Position numbers and translations under genes: made by a program. A stretch of 64,000 nt of DNA from Acanthopleura granulata (lineage: Eukaryota; Mollusca; Polyplacophora; Chitonida; Chitonidae): contig JABBOT010000004.1 in the NCBI GenBank assembly GCA_016165875.1, positions 13,889,672 through 13,953,671 of the forward strand, read 5' to 3'. Each line of letters begins with the position of its first letter. Position 1 is the stretch's first letter. This document shows, piece after piece, positions 24,457-36,397 of the stretch. The notes under the pieces were generated by a model. That model was not told where the DNA came from and searched no databases. It worked only from the letters and a program-made list of their open reading frames with translations.

Positions 24457-24595
24457 CCTGCCCAGTTGTGCAAACAGATCTTAGAATGCTTAATGGAAAG
24501 AAAACTTGGCTCTGAAATTTGCTTGAGGATCCGTTTATGGTTTGAAGCCATGGAAATATGAGTACTGGTATTTGGGATCATCGTCGAAAACAGAT

Positions 24596-24601
24596 AATAA
24601 A
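24596..24601 (+). other. ABTB1 poly(A) signal
   Basis: A canonical AATAAA lies 140 bp past the ABTB1 stop codon, giving a short 3' UTR. Confidence 0.6.
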
Positions 24602-26560
24602 ATCTGCATGTTTCTAGTTAATTTATTGCTTATTTGTGGCAATCAACTGAGTGACTTTTTATGCAAATGTGCCAGTATAGACAATATAGTTTGATAATTT
24701 AGTTGTGTAGATTTAACAGTTTTTTTTTTTTTTTTTCAAAACAGCTGGTCAATCTCAAGTGAAACATAAATGATGCTAGACAAGTTCAAGTTTAAGTTTT
24801 TTGTTGTTTTGTCCATTCATGATGAAATTAAGGCTGTTTTGTCCTGTTTTAGTCTTACAGATTTTCCAAACTGTTATTCCAAAATCATTTTAAGGATGAT
24901 TGAAGGTTTGTTGAGGCATTACGTGCTTTTTTTCTCATAATAATGCTGATCACCATCAACTAAGTGAAATATTTTTGAGTACAGCATTAAACACCAATTA
25001 TAGATGACTGGGCTTAATACCAGCTATGATCCAGTGATATGGTTTGGAGGCCAAGCTTTTAATGCTAGGCTGAAAGGATTACTGTCACCTCCCGTACATG
25101 GACATGTATGACACCCTATTATTATAGCGTTTTGAAAGTGGTAATCAAAATCATAAACCTCAGTACTAGGCTTTATTAAAATTTGGCAGTTTGGTATAGA
25201 GCTACCATGATGCACAAATCACTAGTTGATGATGGGTCATATTATGCTATGGTGATATCTGTCCGTCTATCTGCCCATAAACTTTTTTGCCTTAATACTG
25301 TGTCTACAGATTCACTTTAATGCAGCTTTTAAACTCAGTTGTTAATAGTAACCTACCATAGGCCCAGAAGCCTGTTGAAAATGGAAGTCAATAAGGAAAA
25401 ATTTTAGACACCATTTTGTCATTTGTTGCTTTATCATGTCATTAATACTATATCTATACTTACATAAGAGCTTTTAAACTTGACGTTGACTTCACTGGCC
25501 CACAAGTCAGTTGAAACTGGATCACAGCTGGGGCATTTTGATGTTCTGATATCTTCATTTTTATGTGGAGTGCACAGTATCACTATAGTGATGAGCTAGA
25601 ATATCTTGCGTGCATATAAAGTTGAGATGTCATAGAGGTATATAAATATACTTGTTCATGGTATCAGTCTTGTTTAATTGTTAAAAATGAACTCGGTATG
25701 CAATAAAAAATAGAAAAACAATACCCCAAGCTTCTTGAATTCTAAAGTTATACCACGAAGCCAGATATTTGAGAAGCCAGATTAGCTCAATACTAGAATG
25801 CAATATTCTGTCAATTGGTTTGTCTGTTTTTATGCTGTCTCAATAATATTTTACCAAGAGTATACTGTGCACACTTACCATGTAACAGTAGCAACTATTT
25901 GTGTAGGACAATTTCATCAGCAGAAAACCTTTCACTTGTTGGTAAAATGAATTTCAGTTCAAGCTCAGTGTAATCTAAACAAAAGACTGTGTATAAGTAT
26001 GTAAGTAATAGGAAGACAACAAATTAAAAAACAATGTTCAGTCATTTATTTTCAACATTACTTTTGAACATGGGTAAAATAAATCATTTAAATAGTCAAG
26101 AAAGATGTAAGCAAGCATTCAGGTGTGTTTCATATTGTTCAGTGATACTAAATATATCCACAAAAATATTTGCCAGGAAACTGGATGAATAATATTAATC
26201 TAAATCAATGTGCTGTATTTCATACCACAAGTGGGAATTTATAACAATTGCTGTATATATACATATATAGAAATGAATGACTTAGAAAAAAACACCACAC
26301 AGCTGTGTATCAATTGCTATAAAGTAGCCTGAATGAGTGCCAATGCATAGTTTATTGATAATATTTAAAAGCCTGAATTATAAACAAATTATGAGTCCCA
26401 AGTTATATTCTAACATATTCCTGACAACTAAAAGCTTTCATTTCATGCTAAACATTTGCATTTCTTTAGCAGGATCACATAATAGCGACACATTTCTATG
26501 TTCACTGCTGCACAGCAGCTAAAACAAACTCCAATCCAGTCTCATAATACACGAATGGCA
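24602..26560. other. Convergent spacer between ABTB1 and MEIG1
   Basis: No gene seen. It contains a T-rich run at 24720-24736, a SINE tail at about 24960-25000 (GTGAAATATTTTTGAGTACA, GCATTAAACACC) and, toward the right, the 3' UTR of MEIG1. A minus-strand AATAAA (TTTATT at 26045-26050) is a candidate MEIG1 poly(A) signal. Confidence 0.5.
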
Positions 26561-27226
26561 TTAGTATGCGTAGAGTTTACATTTGGGAATGTCTTTTTCA
26601 GGACACTCTCTTTCCCTGTTGAAATAGTAGAAACAGCCATCTTTCCTTTGTAATTTCTTCACAAAACCATTGTGTGGCCACCTGTCAACCTAAAACATTG
26701 AACAGAAACAAGATTCATCCTCATCTTTCTTCAAAGCAAGAAGCTAGCATCTTACAATTAATACATGCATTTACATCTATTGCAAATCAAACAAAAATTC
26801 TGGCAATATCCTAACAGTATAGAACACTAAAGAGGTATTCATGTAGAAAACGCTGGTATGGAGTGATTTTATTGAATTCTCACTATCGACAGTGTGGCTA
26901 GTTTGAGCTTAGAAATTCGTCCAGTTGTATTTTTCACTGTCAATAGCAAACACCTATATTTATAACTTTAAAGAATATATGAGCATTTACAAGTGTACAT
27001 GTAATGCAAGGTCAAGCCCATTCTAATGGACTTGTTATTTTATAATCGACAAGGGAAGTAGTAAATGATTTTACATTACATGTATACTTACGTTTTTCCC
27101 ATGAATAGAGCCATATTCATTGGCATCTCTGTAGCCAGCAAGCTGGAATCTGTAAGCTTCTTCTACTTGGGCACTCCATTCAGTGGCACGCGTCATTGAT
27201 TTTGGTTGAAGCACAAGTGTTGTCAT
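26561..27226 (-). CDS. MEIG1: Meiosis expressed gene 1 protein
   Basis: Two coding exons, 27226-27092 and 26689-26561, joined in phase 0 by a GT-AG intron, give 87 residues (vertebrate MEIG1 is 88). Conserved parts read [46 protein letters not shown] and the C-terminus KLYAY. In mammals MEIG1 binds PACRG at the manchette and is needed to build sperm tails. The same role in cilia or flagella is likely here (inference). A non-coding first exon ending at 28194 is inferred. The reading frame stays open upstream of the chosen ATG into that exon, so a longer N-terminus cannot be excluded, but family length favours this start. Confidence 0.96.
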
Positions 27227-28193
27227 GTTTAAAATCTGGAATATAAACATAAACCATGGATAATGAATAGAAGTGAAATTAAAAATTTTTTTTGGTTTAC
27301 AGTAAGTTTGGTTTACATGTAACAGTAAGTAAAGTAGTTATATGTTAGCTGACTGTCTGTCAGTGATTGAGGAACATTAAGCCAGATCTCTCAGGTCTCT
27401 CAACTCTTTTTCATGTAGAGCTCATGCATGTATCGGTAACATACGAAGTCTGATTCATTAGGCTGTAAGGCATACAGAACCTGGCTAAGTTGATGTCTTT
27501 TTTAGGCAAGTGGTAATGAAGTAGTATTCTTAAGTTTTGAAGTATTATAACTGAATGCACAACTTAATTTACCTCGAGTAATACAGAGTTCTGTGGTAAT
27601 TCACTCACACAATGGCTACTCCTATAACTTTCCAACACTGGGAATTTTGAATGTGTTTCATTTATTGTGACTTTGGATGTCTGAGATTATATAATAAACA
27701 TCCTCTTTTTTCAAATACAAGCATGGTCATAACCTTTTCCTTTTCCTGAATGGTCGTCTCAATAATAAAACTTGCATGTCGAACGACAACCTGATAACGG
27801 TCTACTTATAATTATGACTTATACAAATTGGCAGTAGTAAGGATGAGGGTGATATCACGTGCTAGGGTGACGTCAATTCATTGAAAAATGTCCTTTTCTC
27901 AATTAACATCGGAAAAGTGGGTCAGCGGCGAACAATAGCTTAACCTATTCTTTACAGATTCGTACAAATTCATTCATTTTACTGGCCGGCATTGAACAAT
28001 GGATGATGTACGATTTACTGGAACTTATATACTGATACAAAATGTGTGTCAAGACGGCGAATACAGGTTATACAACAACAACAACATTTGAGATTGGCCA
28101 AATGGTACACAATCGGTTGTCAGGACTGGCATCCAGTTCTAAAAGACTTACTAAATATAATTAATAACCTAGAAAATTTTACTCTGAGCTTAC

Positions 28194-28432
28194 CTTAAGG
28201 TTACTGTGTAAGACAATCTCCTGTAGGCAAATAATGCTGCAGTGTGCTTTTTTCTGGCTTTAAAACGTTCGAAACACTCCACCGGGAACGAGCACAGTTT
28301 GTTTACATTGTCGTTGTGGCAACAGTGAGAAAGGTCTTCGGGCTTGAGATCGTACTTAAATTTCATTGGATAAAAATGCGGCATGAGTTCAAAGCGAGGC
28401 TCATGGGAAACGTAAACAAACAGGGCATTTAG
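28194..28432 (-). other. Inferred 5' non-coding exon of MEIG1 with upstream ORF
   Basis: A strong donor (AAG|GTAAGC) at 28193 on the minus strand faces the acceptor TTCCAG at 27236, nine bases before the MEIG1 ATG. The exon holds an upstream ATG at 28384 opening a frame of about 65 codons (MPHFYPMKFKYDLKPEDLSH at its start). After splicing it ends at a TAA just before the MEIG1 ATG. I recognise no domain in it. The exon's 5' end is not defined by the sequence; 28432 is only an outer guess. Confidence 0.45.
28310..28323 (+). promoter_or_regulatory. Candidate RFX X-box at MEIG1
   Basis: GTCGTTGTGGCAAC matches the 14-base X-box pattern GTHNYYATRRNAAC at 13 of 14 positions. X-boxes bound by RFX factors mark many cilium and flagellum genes, which suits MEIG1. 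The right half-site is perfect and the left is weak. Confidence 0.4.
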
Positions 28433-30476
28433 AAACGAGTTACCCAGGAGAATATGCTGCTGCTGGTTTGTTTAATTATCCTCCAAGTTGAAGGCAAACG
28501 TCAAAGAGTTCTGTTTTTCCAAACGGTATCAACACTTTTCGGTGTTTATATTACTGGAGTTAAATATAATTGTCCATCAGTACAGAGCCACCGTGTAGGC
28601 CTAGATGGCCTAGTCTACTTCTGCAATAGGCACGGTACCTGTAGGCCTAGACAATAGGCTTTAACAATTTTACCATTCACAGCAGTGGACAGCTACCAGT
28701 TAATGTACCTTCCTTCCGGATAGCCCAGGATACATGTAGGCCTACCTTGTTCCGCCTGAGCTCAGATATTTGGATTTTACAATTCATTGCAGTGGACAGC
28801 TTTGACAATGGATAGGCCTATATATCGTCAAGAAAAGAAAAAAAGATATGAACGAGTTGGTGAAACCATGGTAGTAAAATCTATTTTGCTATCATGATGA
28901 AACTAATGTGTGTGGGTAATCCTACTATTACTGAGACATGGGTTGAGGCATGGGCACCCAAGCGCTGGTCTCGTATTTTCACAAACTCTATCGTAGGCCT
29001 TATATTGTCGACCTACATGGAGTTTATGTGTCAAAAATTACTGCAATTATTTAACCTTTTTGCATGTTTACAAGGTGTTTATTCAAGTATACTCTGAAGG
29101 CATTGTTCTGTGTTGACGGATAAAATTATGCCCTTTGTGAAACCCTGAAACTGGCCAATCCAACCAATGTAGTTTTGTCTAAAAAAAAAATCAAATTACA
29201 AATGTTCATCAATTGCACTGAAAGTTGCTCTTTCATATGCAAAAAGTTTGAGGAATTAGGGTAATAGTGAATAAACGGCTTCCTTTTAATGCAAGTATTA
29301 TAACAGATATATTTTGTCGACAAACAATAAAAAAGACGTCATTTTTCAACGGTATATAAACTAAATCCTCCGAATGCAATTTTCTGTAAATATGCTGCAT
29401 GAGCTTTACCTGTTGCAAACATTAAATGATTATGCATTATTAGAGAATTTCTTTATCTAAATATATGACAATAATAAATAACTGGAAAACCGCAGTTGCT
29501 CTAAACTCCTCCTCCCTCCCCCAATCCCGACGCCAGAGCAATCTCGGACTATCCCCTTTCCTCCCTGCAGCCGAGCTGATCTGAGCCAAAATGGACAATA
29601 TTAGGGTTATACATTTTTGTTTTTTCAACCATTGGCTCGTCAAAATGTCCAATCTACCAGTAATTCATTGGTTAAGTTAATATTCCATATATTGCCCAGG
29701 AGTACTGTAAAACTGGATCAGTATAAGAAAGAACGGTTGGTTGAACTTACGGAATATTGTATAACCAAACATTATAATTACCAAATTTGTTTTTGGAGGC
29801 TTGAATCGTTTTTACGAAACCTAAAGGCCTGGAGTGGTTGGATGGGAGTCAGATACATGGGTGGAGGAAACAGGAGTGCCCCGGGGTAGACCAGCTTTTG
29901 CAAGTTCCAATTATGCACGCTATACATGGCGGAAGAAAAGAAGCCTAGTCTTCGACGGACTTTAAACTATGCGAACGGCTGCTTGAGTATCGTCGACCTT
30001 ATTGCCAACAAGCAGCCCAAAGGTTGAACGCTCACCTCGTGTGTCCTTGCAAATGAAAGACAAGCACCTTAGGGTCCTCTCTCCGTCTTGCAGAATTGAA
30101 GTTGTCAGAGGTTTCTGTCTATCTTATGATATGTATGGCAATCTTGGTGTATATTAAAGAGTCCTATATTATTAAAGAATGAAGTCCCAAATCACATTCC
30201 AGCTGATTACAAAGTAGTTTTATTATAATTCAGTCAGGTGAAGTAAAGTGAATCACGTTTTATACAAATGCAAATCAATCAGCACGCACCATGAAACGCT
30301 GTATTCAAATGCGGGCCGTGGATGCATATTACTGTGCAGACCTTACATAAATGCGCCTCGTTGTGAGTAAACCTAGACATTGAAACGATAAATAACAATA
30401 TCACTGCCAAATATTACATTTATTTATATTAATATATAAAAATAAAGCTCTCTATCCTTTATGAATAAATTTGACG
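28433..30476. other. Spacer between MEIG1 and the rolling-stone-like gene
   Basis: No coding exon recognised. GCAGTGGACAGCT occurs twice (about 28681 and 28790), and the palindromic word TAGGCCTA recurs. A minus-strand AATAAA (TTTATT at 30421-30426) about 50 bp past the rolling-stone stop codon is the likely poly(A) signal of that gene. Confidence 0.45.
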
Positions 30477-33157
30477 TCATGCCATGCCGTAAGATGTTGT
30501 GTTCTCATCAGAGAGAGTCTTCATTTCGGACTCCCTGACGTTGTTGTCCGTCATGTTGCGATTGTCACAGCATTTGTTGTGGATAGTCACCCTGACCATG
30601 TATAAACCGTACACTAGCAACACGTGGATCACAGGTATGCCAGCGAATGATAATATGCTGATCCAGGTGAGAGACGTTTTAGGGTCGGCCCAATCTAAAA
30701 TGCCTTTGTAGATGTATGCTTTGCCATTCTTACTGACTCCCCCAGCGTAGTAATAAATGACGGTGAATACGGTGTAGAGAACGGCGAAGAGAAATGGGTA
30801 AATGAGGTGGTAGATACGGACAGGCTTACCCGTGAGTGCCAAGTTCACCATCACGTAGACAAGTGTGATTCCATGTGTCTGCACATCTATGTAAAAGTCA
30901 CCTGAACCAGCTGCATGCAAAGAACAAAATGAAGGAATTAAAAAAGACAGTAATCATTTTATAAAGATCACGAATTCATACGAATTATATGCATGTTGGC
31001 CATGAGCCGCAATAAGAATTCCAAAAAGGCCTCATTGTGAAATAGAAATGCACACACTGTCTATACACTGAGATCAAAATTATTTAACGTATGTGTTTTG
31101 CGTTCATGAAAAGGCATGCTATCACATAAACCTTGTTCACATTAAATAAGTAAAGTACCGGGGTAAACACAGGCATGTTACTGACAGGCTTTCCCATGTG
31201 GAGTAGAGATTTCCACATCAAGTTGTTACAACTAGCCTACAAGGCAAGAGCAACACGTGTTTGTTTGAACATTACCTACTCCACCCGGCCAAGCCAATAA
31301 AGTTTAAGCCTACTGTTCAAGTTGTTGTTTTGACAGAAGGAAAACTGAGTAATGGCTACAAGGACGCAGTTATCTCCCCAACCGACATACATGAATCAGT
31401 ATGAGCTTTTTGTTGAGTGAGTTACTACTTACATACAGCATAATTTATATCATGATTATGGAAATTGTGCAGTTGGTAGCTATGTGACTTCAGTTTCTGA
31501 AAAAGATATAGGCTCTATGATCCTGCCTAAAATCTTTTCCCCATATATAATTAGTGAAAAAGAAAAATAGGCTAACAGCAAAAAATGCCACTGCATATAC
31601 AGATATACGACGAGGGACTCAGAAAAAGTACATATTACATATACTTTTATCGTCAGTGAACACAGGCGTGGATCGATTTATTTCCACTTACGTGAATATA
31701 TGATTACCCAGTAGGTGAGACCCACTAGCAGAACCACTGCGGTGGTCATAGAATACATGAACCAGGAGAGCTTCATGTACCAAGTCGTTGTTTCTGGGGG
31801 AATGCCTGAGAAAAGAAAATCAGCGACGCTTTACACATTCCTTGACAACAAATGTCTTCAAGGCTTACTACCATACACCACAGAGGACAAGAAATATATC
31901 CAGTGATGTTAGTTCTCTTAGATATTTATTGTCACCACCAGCATCGTCTGTGCTACCATTTAATGTATATATAGTTATATAGCTACTATATTTGCAGATA
32001 AATATGTTTACGTATATGGTCGTGGTGTACGAACGATTGACGATCCTTCTGCACAACTTTTTCCACATTTCCAGAAAAAATCCAAAGACCTGAATTGATA
32101 CTGCAATCCTTGTCTTTAAGACACCTGTATAACTGGAGCTTGGCCATTGAATCAAAATCAAACCTTGTAACGATACTTGGCTTTCGATACTGTAAGTTGA
32201 AATGTTGATATATTTGTCTGAGAATAACATTTATGATATATTATACCTAAAGCTCATTTCTATATCCAGAAATAAGCTCTAAAATTATGTTTAAAATTTT
32301 GACTTACATGTCAGAAGTGGGTTTGAGGAGAACTCCTCATTCATTCAAAACAGTGGACGTTCTAGTGGGTCCCCCTATCAAAAGTAACCCCCAAATTGCT
32401 GGGCGGTTCGAATTAAGTTTCGTCACATTAAAGCTAATCGGAATTTGAGCTTGATGCGTGTCTTTGTGTAACAAAGCCAGTCACAGCACTCGGCTGTGCC
32501 GTCGTCAACATTATGCTTACGTTGCTTGACAGCAGTAAATTCCGTATCAGTAAGTGGGTATATACATGTATGTAGATGATGCAGGGTTCAGTGTTATAAA
32601 TGTATATCTAAAATAGTGCAAGTTATAATAGCCTGTATATCATTACTACACTCTAAAAAGGTACCACTAACTAACTGTAAGCGTGCATTTTATAGGTCTA
32701 TAATTGCATCTGTGTAGTCATTTCACTATAATGGTATGGAATTAGTATATAGGTTGTGTGAGCATATTGCGGTGGAACTGGGTGCTCTAAATTGGTCATT
32801 AAGCCTGTGGGAGACTCACTGTGTGGATTCCGAGCTCGAATATACCATGCCAGAGAAGCCAAAGCTTCTATGAGGACATCAACTGTCAAGAGGAAGTATG
32901 TCCAATTGGTGAGGTAGGCGAACCACGTGGCCCGACCGGCGGTATATATCGTCGACGCTGCTACGGTTACGATCAGCCACGCAAGGTGGTAGGCTAAGGC
33001 AACCCATCTCCATACCAGGTATATCACTGGGGATAGGCTTGACCACTGTACGTACAAATATAAACAAAAAAATAAAGCCATACACACCACATGACATTAT
33101 AAATGCATGACGCAGTAATCATATACAGATAACCTAATGTCGATTTATTTTTTTATT

Positions 33158-33196
<39 letters not shown>

Positions 33197-34448
33197 TTGA
33201 ATTGGTCTTTTACGCCGAAGTCAAGAATATTTCAGTTAAACGACGGCGGTCGGCACTATGGAGGGAGGCAACCGGAAATAGAGGCTCGCCCGGGGGAAAC
33301 CCACTGCCATTCGCGGGTTGCTGACAGACCTTCTCATGTATGGCCGGAGAGCATCTGCTGGACCTGAACTTACAGCGACCGCTTTGGTGGTGGGCTTCTG
33401 GATCATTCCGCAGCGTTAGCGCGCTAACTAATTGAACCACGGAGGCCCCACTGTCGAATTAAGTATGTTGTAGGTTATGCATGCCATGATTTATATGAAT
33501 GATATGTACTGTGTATAGGACTTCAACGGTGTCATTCACCACAAAATTGTACACACTCTTTATTTTGACAAAGATGCGGGAGTGAATCTGTGCATATATC
33601 CAAAGGGGTCAGAGGAAGTATAGGGTTGTTTTTTTTTGGGGGGGGGGGCTGTTTTTTTTAGGTTACTTTTGAATGACTTCACGGGATCAAAGCCTGTAGA
33701 AGTCTTTGTTTTTGTTGATTGTTGATTGTTGATTGACTACTGCCTTTACCCTGGAAGCCGGGGTTAAAGCCTGTAGAGGGTGGTTTTTCTTCAGGTTACT
33801 ATTGAATGGCTATTGCTTTTACCGAAGATGCCGGGATCAAAGCATGTAGAGGGTTGCTTTTGTTTACATAACTGTTTATTCACCATTGCCTCACTTACTA
33901 TGAATCCCGGGATCAAAGCAAATGAAGGGTTATTTTTGTTTAGGTGCTTGAAACTGACTACTGCCTTTATCTTAGATTAAAACAAGTGAAGGGTTGCTTT
34001 TGTGACTGATGAATGAATACTGCCTATACCCTGGATCCCGGGATTAAAGCAATAACCTAACCTTGATAACACACAGACACTATTTTACATTATACCATCC
34101 CCCACCCAGCCAGCAGGTTGCTGGAAGACCTTCCCACGTACAACCGAAGAGGAAGCCACCATTGGCTGGACTTGAACTCACAGCGATCGCAATGGTGGGA
34201 GGCTTTCTGGGTCATTGCGCTGCAATAGCGCGCTGACCGACCGAGCCACGGATGCCCCAGCAGCTACTATATGGAAATCGATTTTTTTTTTAGACGTGGG
34301 TCAGAAGAGTGTATGCAGTGTCCACTGGAGTGTTTTCAAGTGCAAAATGACTTACCTGTGATGTCACTGTGAGCTCGGGACGCTGGTGCTTACCAAAGCC
34401 AAAGTTACAAGGTTTGAATTCGTCTTTACACCACTCAGAACAACCCAT
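30477..34448 (-). CDS. Rolling-stone-like multipass membrane protein
   Basis: Four coding exons, 34448-34356, 33045-32820, 31805-31692 and 30910-30477, all GT-AG and phase-consistent, give 288 residues. The N-terminus (EFKPCNFGFGKHQRPELTVTSQ region) runs into W and the family's SPVIYLVWRWVALAYHLAW. Then come WFAYLTNWTYFLLTV, TTWYMKLSWFMYS, VVLLVGLTYWVIIYS, DVQTHGITLVYVM and LIYPFLFAVLYTVFTVIYYY, with a last helix near residues 250-272. About six or seven membrane helices are visible. This is the order of Drosophila rolling stone, a plasma-membrane protein needed for myoblast fusion, which has many mollusc paralogues, so fusion function is not assured. Intron 1 contains a SINE, a SINE head and a tandem array. 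Confidence 0.92.
33141..33449 (-). mobile_element. Near-complete SINE, minus orientation
   Basis: Read on the minus strand it starts GGGGCCTCCGTGGTTCAATT, has GTTAGCGCGCTAACGCTGCG and a B-box region, the family middle (GGTTTCCCCCGGGCGAG) and the tail TATTCTTGACTTCGGCGTAA, then a (TAA)n/(TAAA)n tail at 33141-33197. It lies in intron 1 of the rolling-stone-like gene. Confidence 0.85.
33606..34052. repeat. Degenerate ~80-bp tandem array
   Basis: About six diverged copies of a unit with GGGTTGCTTTTGTTTAGGT, TTGACTACTGCCTTTACC, then CTGGATCCCGGGATCAAAGC and ATGTAGA. Several copies are shortened. It sits in intron 1 of the rolling-stone-like gene between two SINE copies. Confidence 0.8.
34086..34258 (-). 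repeat. SINE head fragment, minus orientation
   Basis: Read on the minus strand: GGGGCATCCGTGGCTCGGTC, GGTCAGCGCGCTATTGCAGC, a B-box region (GCTGTGAGTTCAAGTCCAGC) and part of the middle. The tail half is missing. Confidence 0.75.
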
Positions 34449-36397
34449 GTTTATAGCGGAGTAAAGTAAACCTTGTTCAGTCTGCCTTACACCCACAAAT
34501 ATGTAGCATTAAATACACTATGTATGAGTCAACAGTACATTGTCACGTCCGGTGCCCCGTGCAGTCCACTGACCCGAGACCGTAACTTGAATGCATGGAT
34601 CTGAGGCTTCAAAGAGGGGTACACAGTCGGTACACTATATGTACACCAGCTGTCAATAAAATGTCCAGTGAGCGGCTAGATATTCAGTATAAGCCTACGT
34701 ACGACTGAAACAGGCGATATAGTGAATAAGTAGCAATACTAGCAATAGTCCAAACTATCACGTCGAATGTTCATTGCCATTGCACGTAAGCTGTTGGTAT
34801 GTATCCTCTCAAATCTGTATACAATGGATACATGCTCTTCTCATGGTCAGTCCTGACCACAGGGTAGTGTGTGTGGTCAAGCTGGGGCTCGTGAACAATT
34901 TATTCTTCTGAACATGCTAACACGGACATCTTAAAAATCTCTAATATGAAAAAGAATATGCATGTGTGTTTTAGTGGATCGGAAAAACTAGAATGTGCGC
35001 TGTGCAATTGCTTCCAGGGCGTAGGCCTAGATCGTCCAGTAACTTTTCGGAGATCTCAAACATTCCTTCCGAGCTGCACGTCAGAGGCCACAATCCCAGA
35101 CCTCCAAGATTACCATTAACGCTATCTCATTCTAAAGTCAGACTAACTTTTAGTAGTACCCCTGACCTTAGAATTAATTGAGATGATTTTAATTAGCTTC
35201 ACATACATATTAAGTCTGACTTCAGTCCAAGATTGGCATTCTAGAGTGGGTATATTTGCCTTACTAGATCCAGTTGGTCCAGCCGACGAATTAAATTGTA
35301 CATTTGTTTCGGGTTTCATAATTATTTGCCGTAGAATTTTAAGATGGTACAATTGCTAAGCGCTTGTATATTATGCTGATGATGCGCGCCATGTAGTGTG
35401 CAAAGGATCGTGTTCCATGTATAAGCTGAAAATAATGCCCCTCCTGAACTGCTGGAACGTTAAATTATCTCTATCCATGGTTACATGTAACCTGCTCTTG
35501 TTAACAGACACGCATATATTTCTTATTTGACCACATTTATCTGAAAGGAATCTGTATGCACATGCCTTAATATCTTGACATACTCATTGATAAACAGAAT
35601 AAGACAATCGTGTGTTATCAGATTTATTTACAAAATACATACAAAGCAAAGTAGACAACCTCTTTTTAAGGTGCTCTTATTCCGCATACCAAACCACACA
35701 GGAAGCAAATCACTGACCATACTGAGAAAATGAGTATATCTTAAACAAGAAAGCAACACGCGAACTCTATGACATGATATACGTGAAATCGAGCAATTCT
35801 ATACAAGAAATGTAATACTGCTATGGCAAATGCTAAGGTTTGTTATTCTTTGAGATAACTCTACCTTAGGAATACTTATACATCAACACAAATCAACAAC
35901 ATTGATAACGCTTAAACCAAATTAAAAAGAAAAGAAAACTCGAAAGGCGAAAACAAAGATACTCACAATTATCTTAGATTGTATATGACACTCTGATTGT
36001 ATAAATGCTAGACATATACCTTGTATATTACAACTTAAGCTAGGATAACCATCCTGTGTGACATTCATGGAACAAGCGAAACATGATTTTGCACCTATGC
36101 AAGAGAATTCCGGGCTACATGCACAACAACATAAATACTATTTACAAAATGTACAAAAATAAACAGAGACCTTCAGCCGCTCATTGCATGCTTGCTTACA
36201 GAATGTTTTACCCTTAAGCAAGACAATAGAAATCAAAAACATAAAATGTAAGCGTGTAGCTGATTGCATGGGACCATTGCTGTATTATCACAAACAGGTA
36301 GTGTTTCCTGTAATGTCAACATCATTTTTCATGGAGGACCAGGTTTCGATGCATAGCTGGAGATAGCAGAGGTACGTGTATAACGACAAAATGACCT

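Noticed and set aside
30499..30711. Plus-strand frame over the rolling-stone last exon
   Set aside because: Antisense shadow of a well-supported membrane-protein exon.
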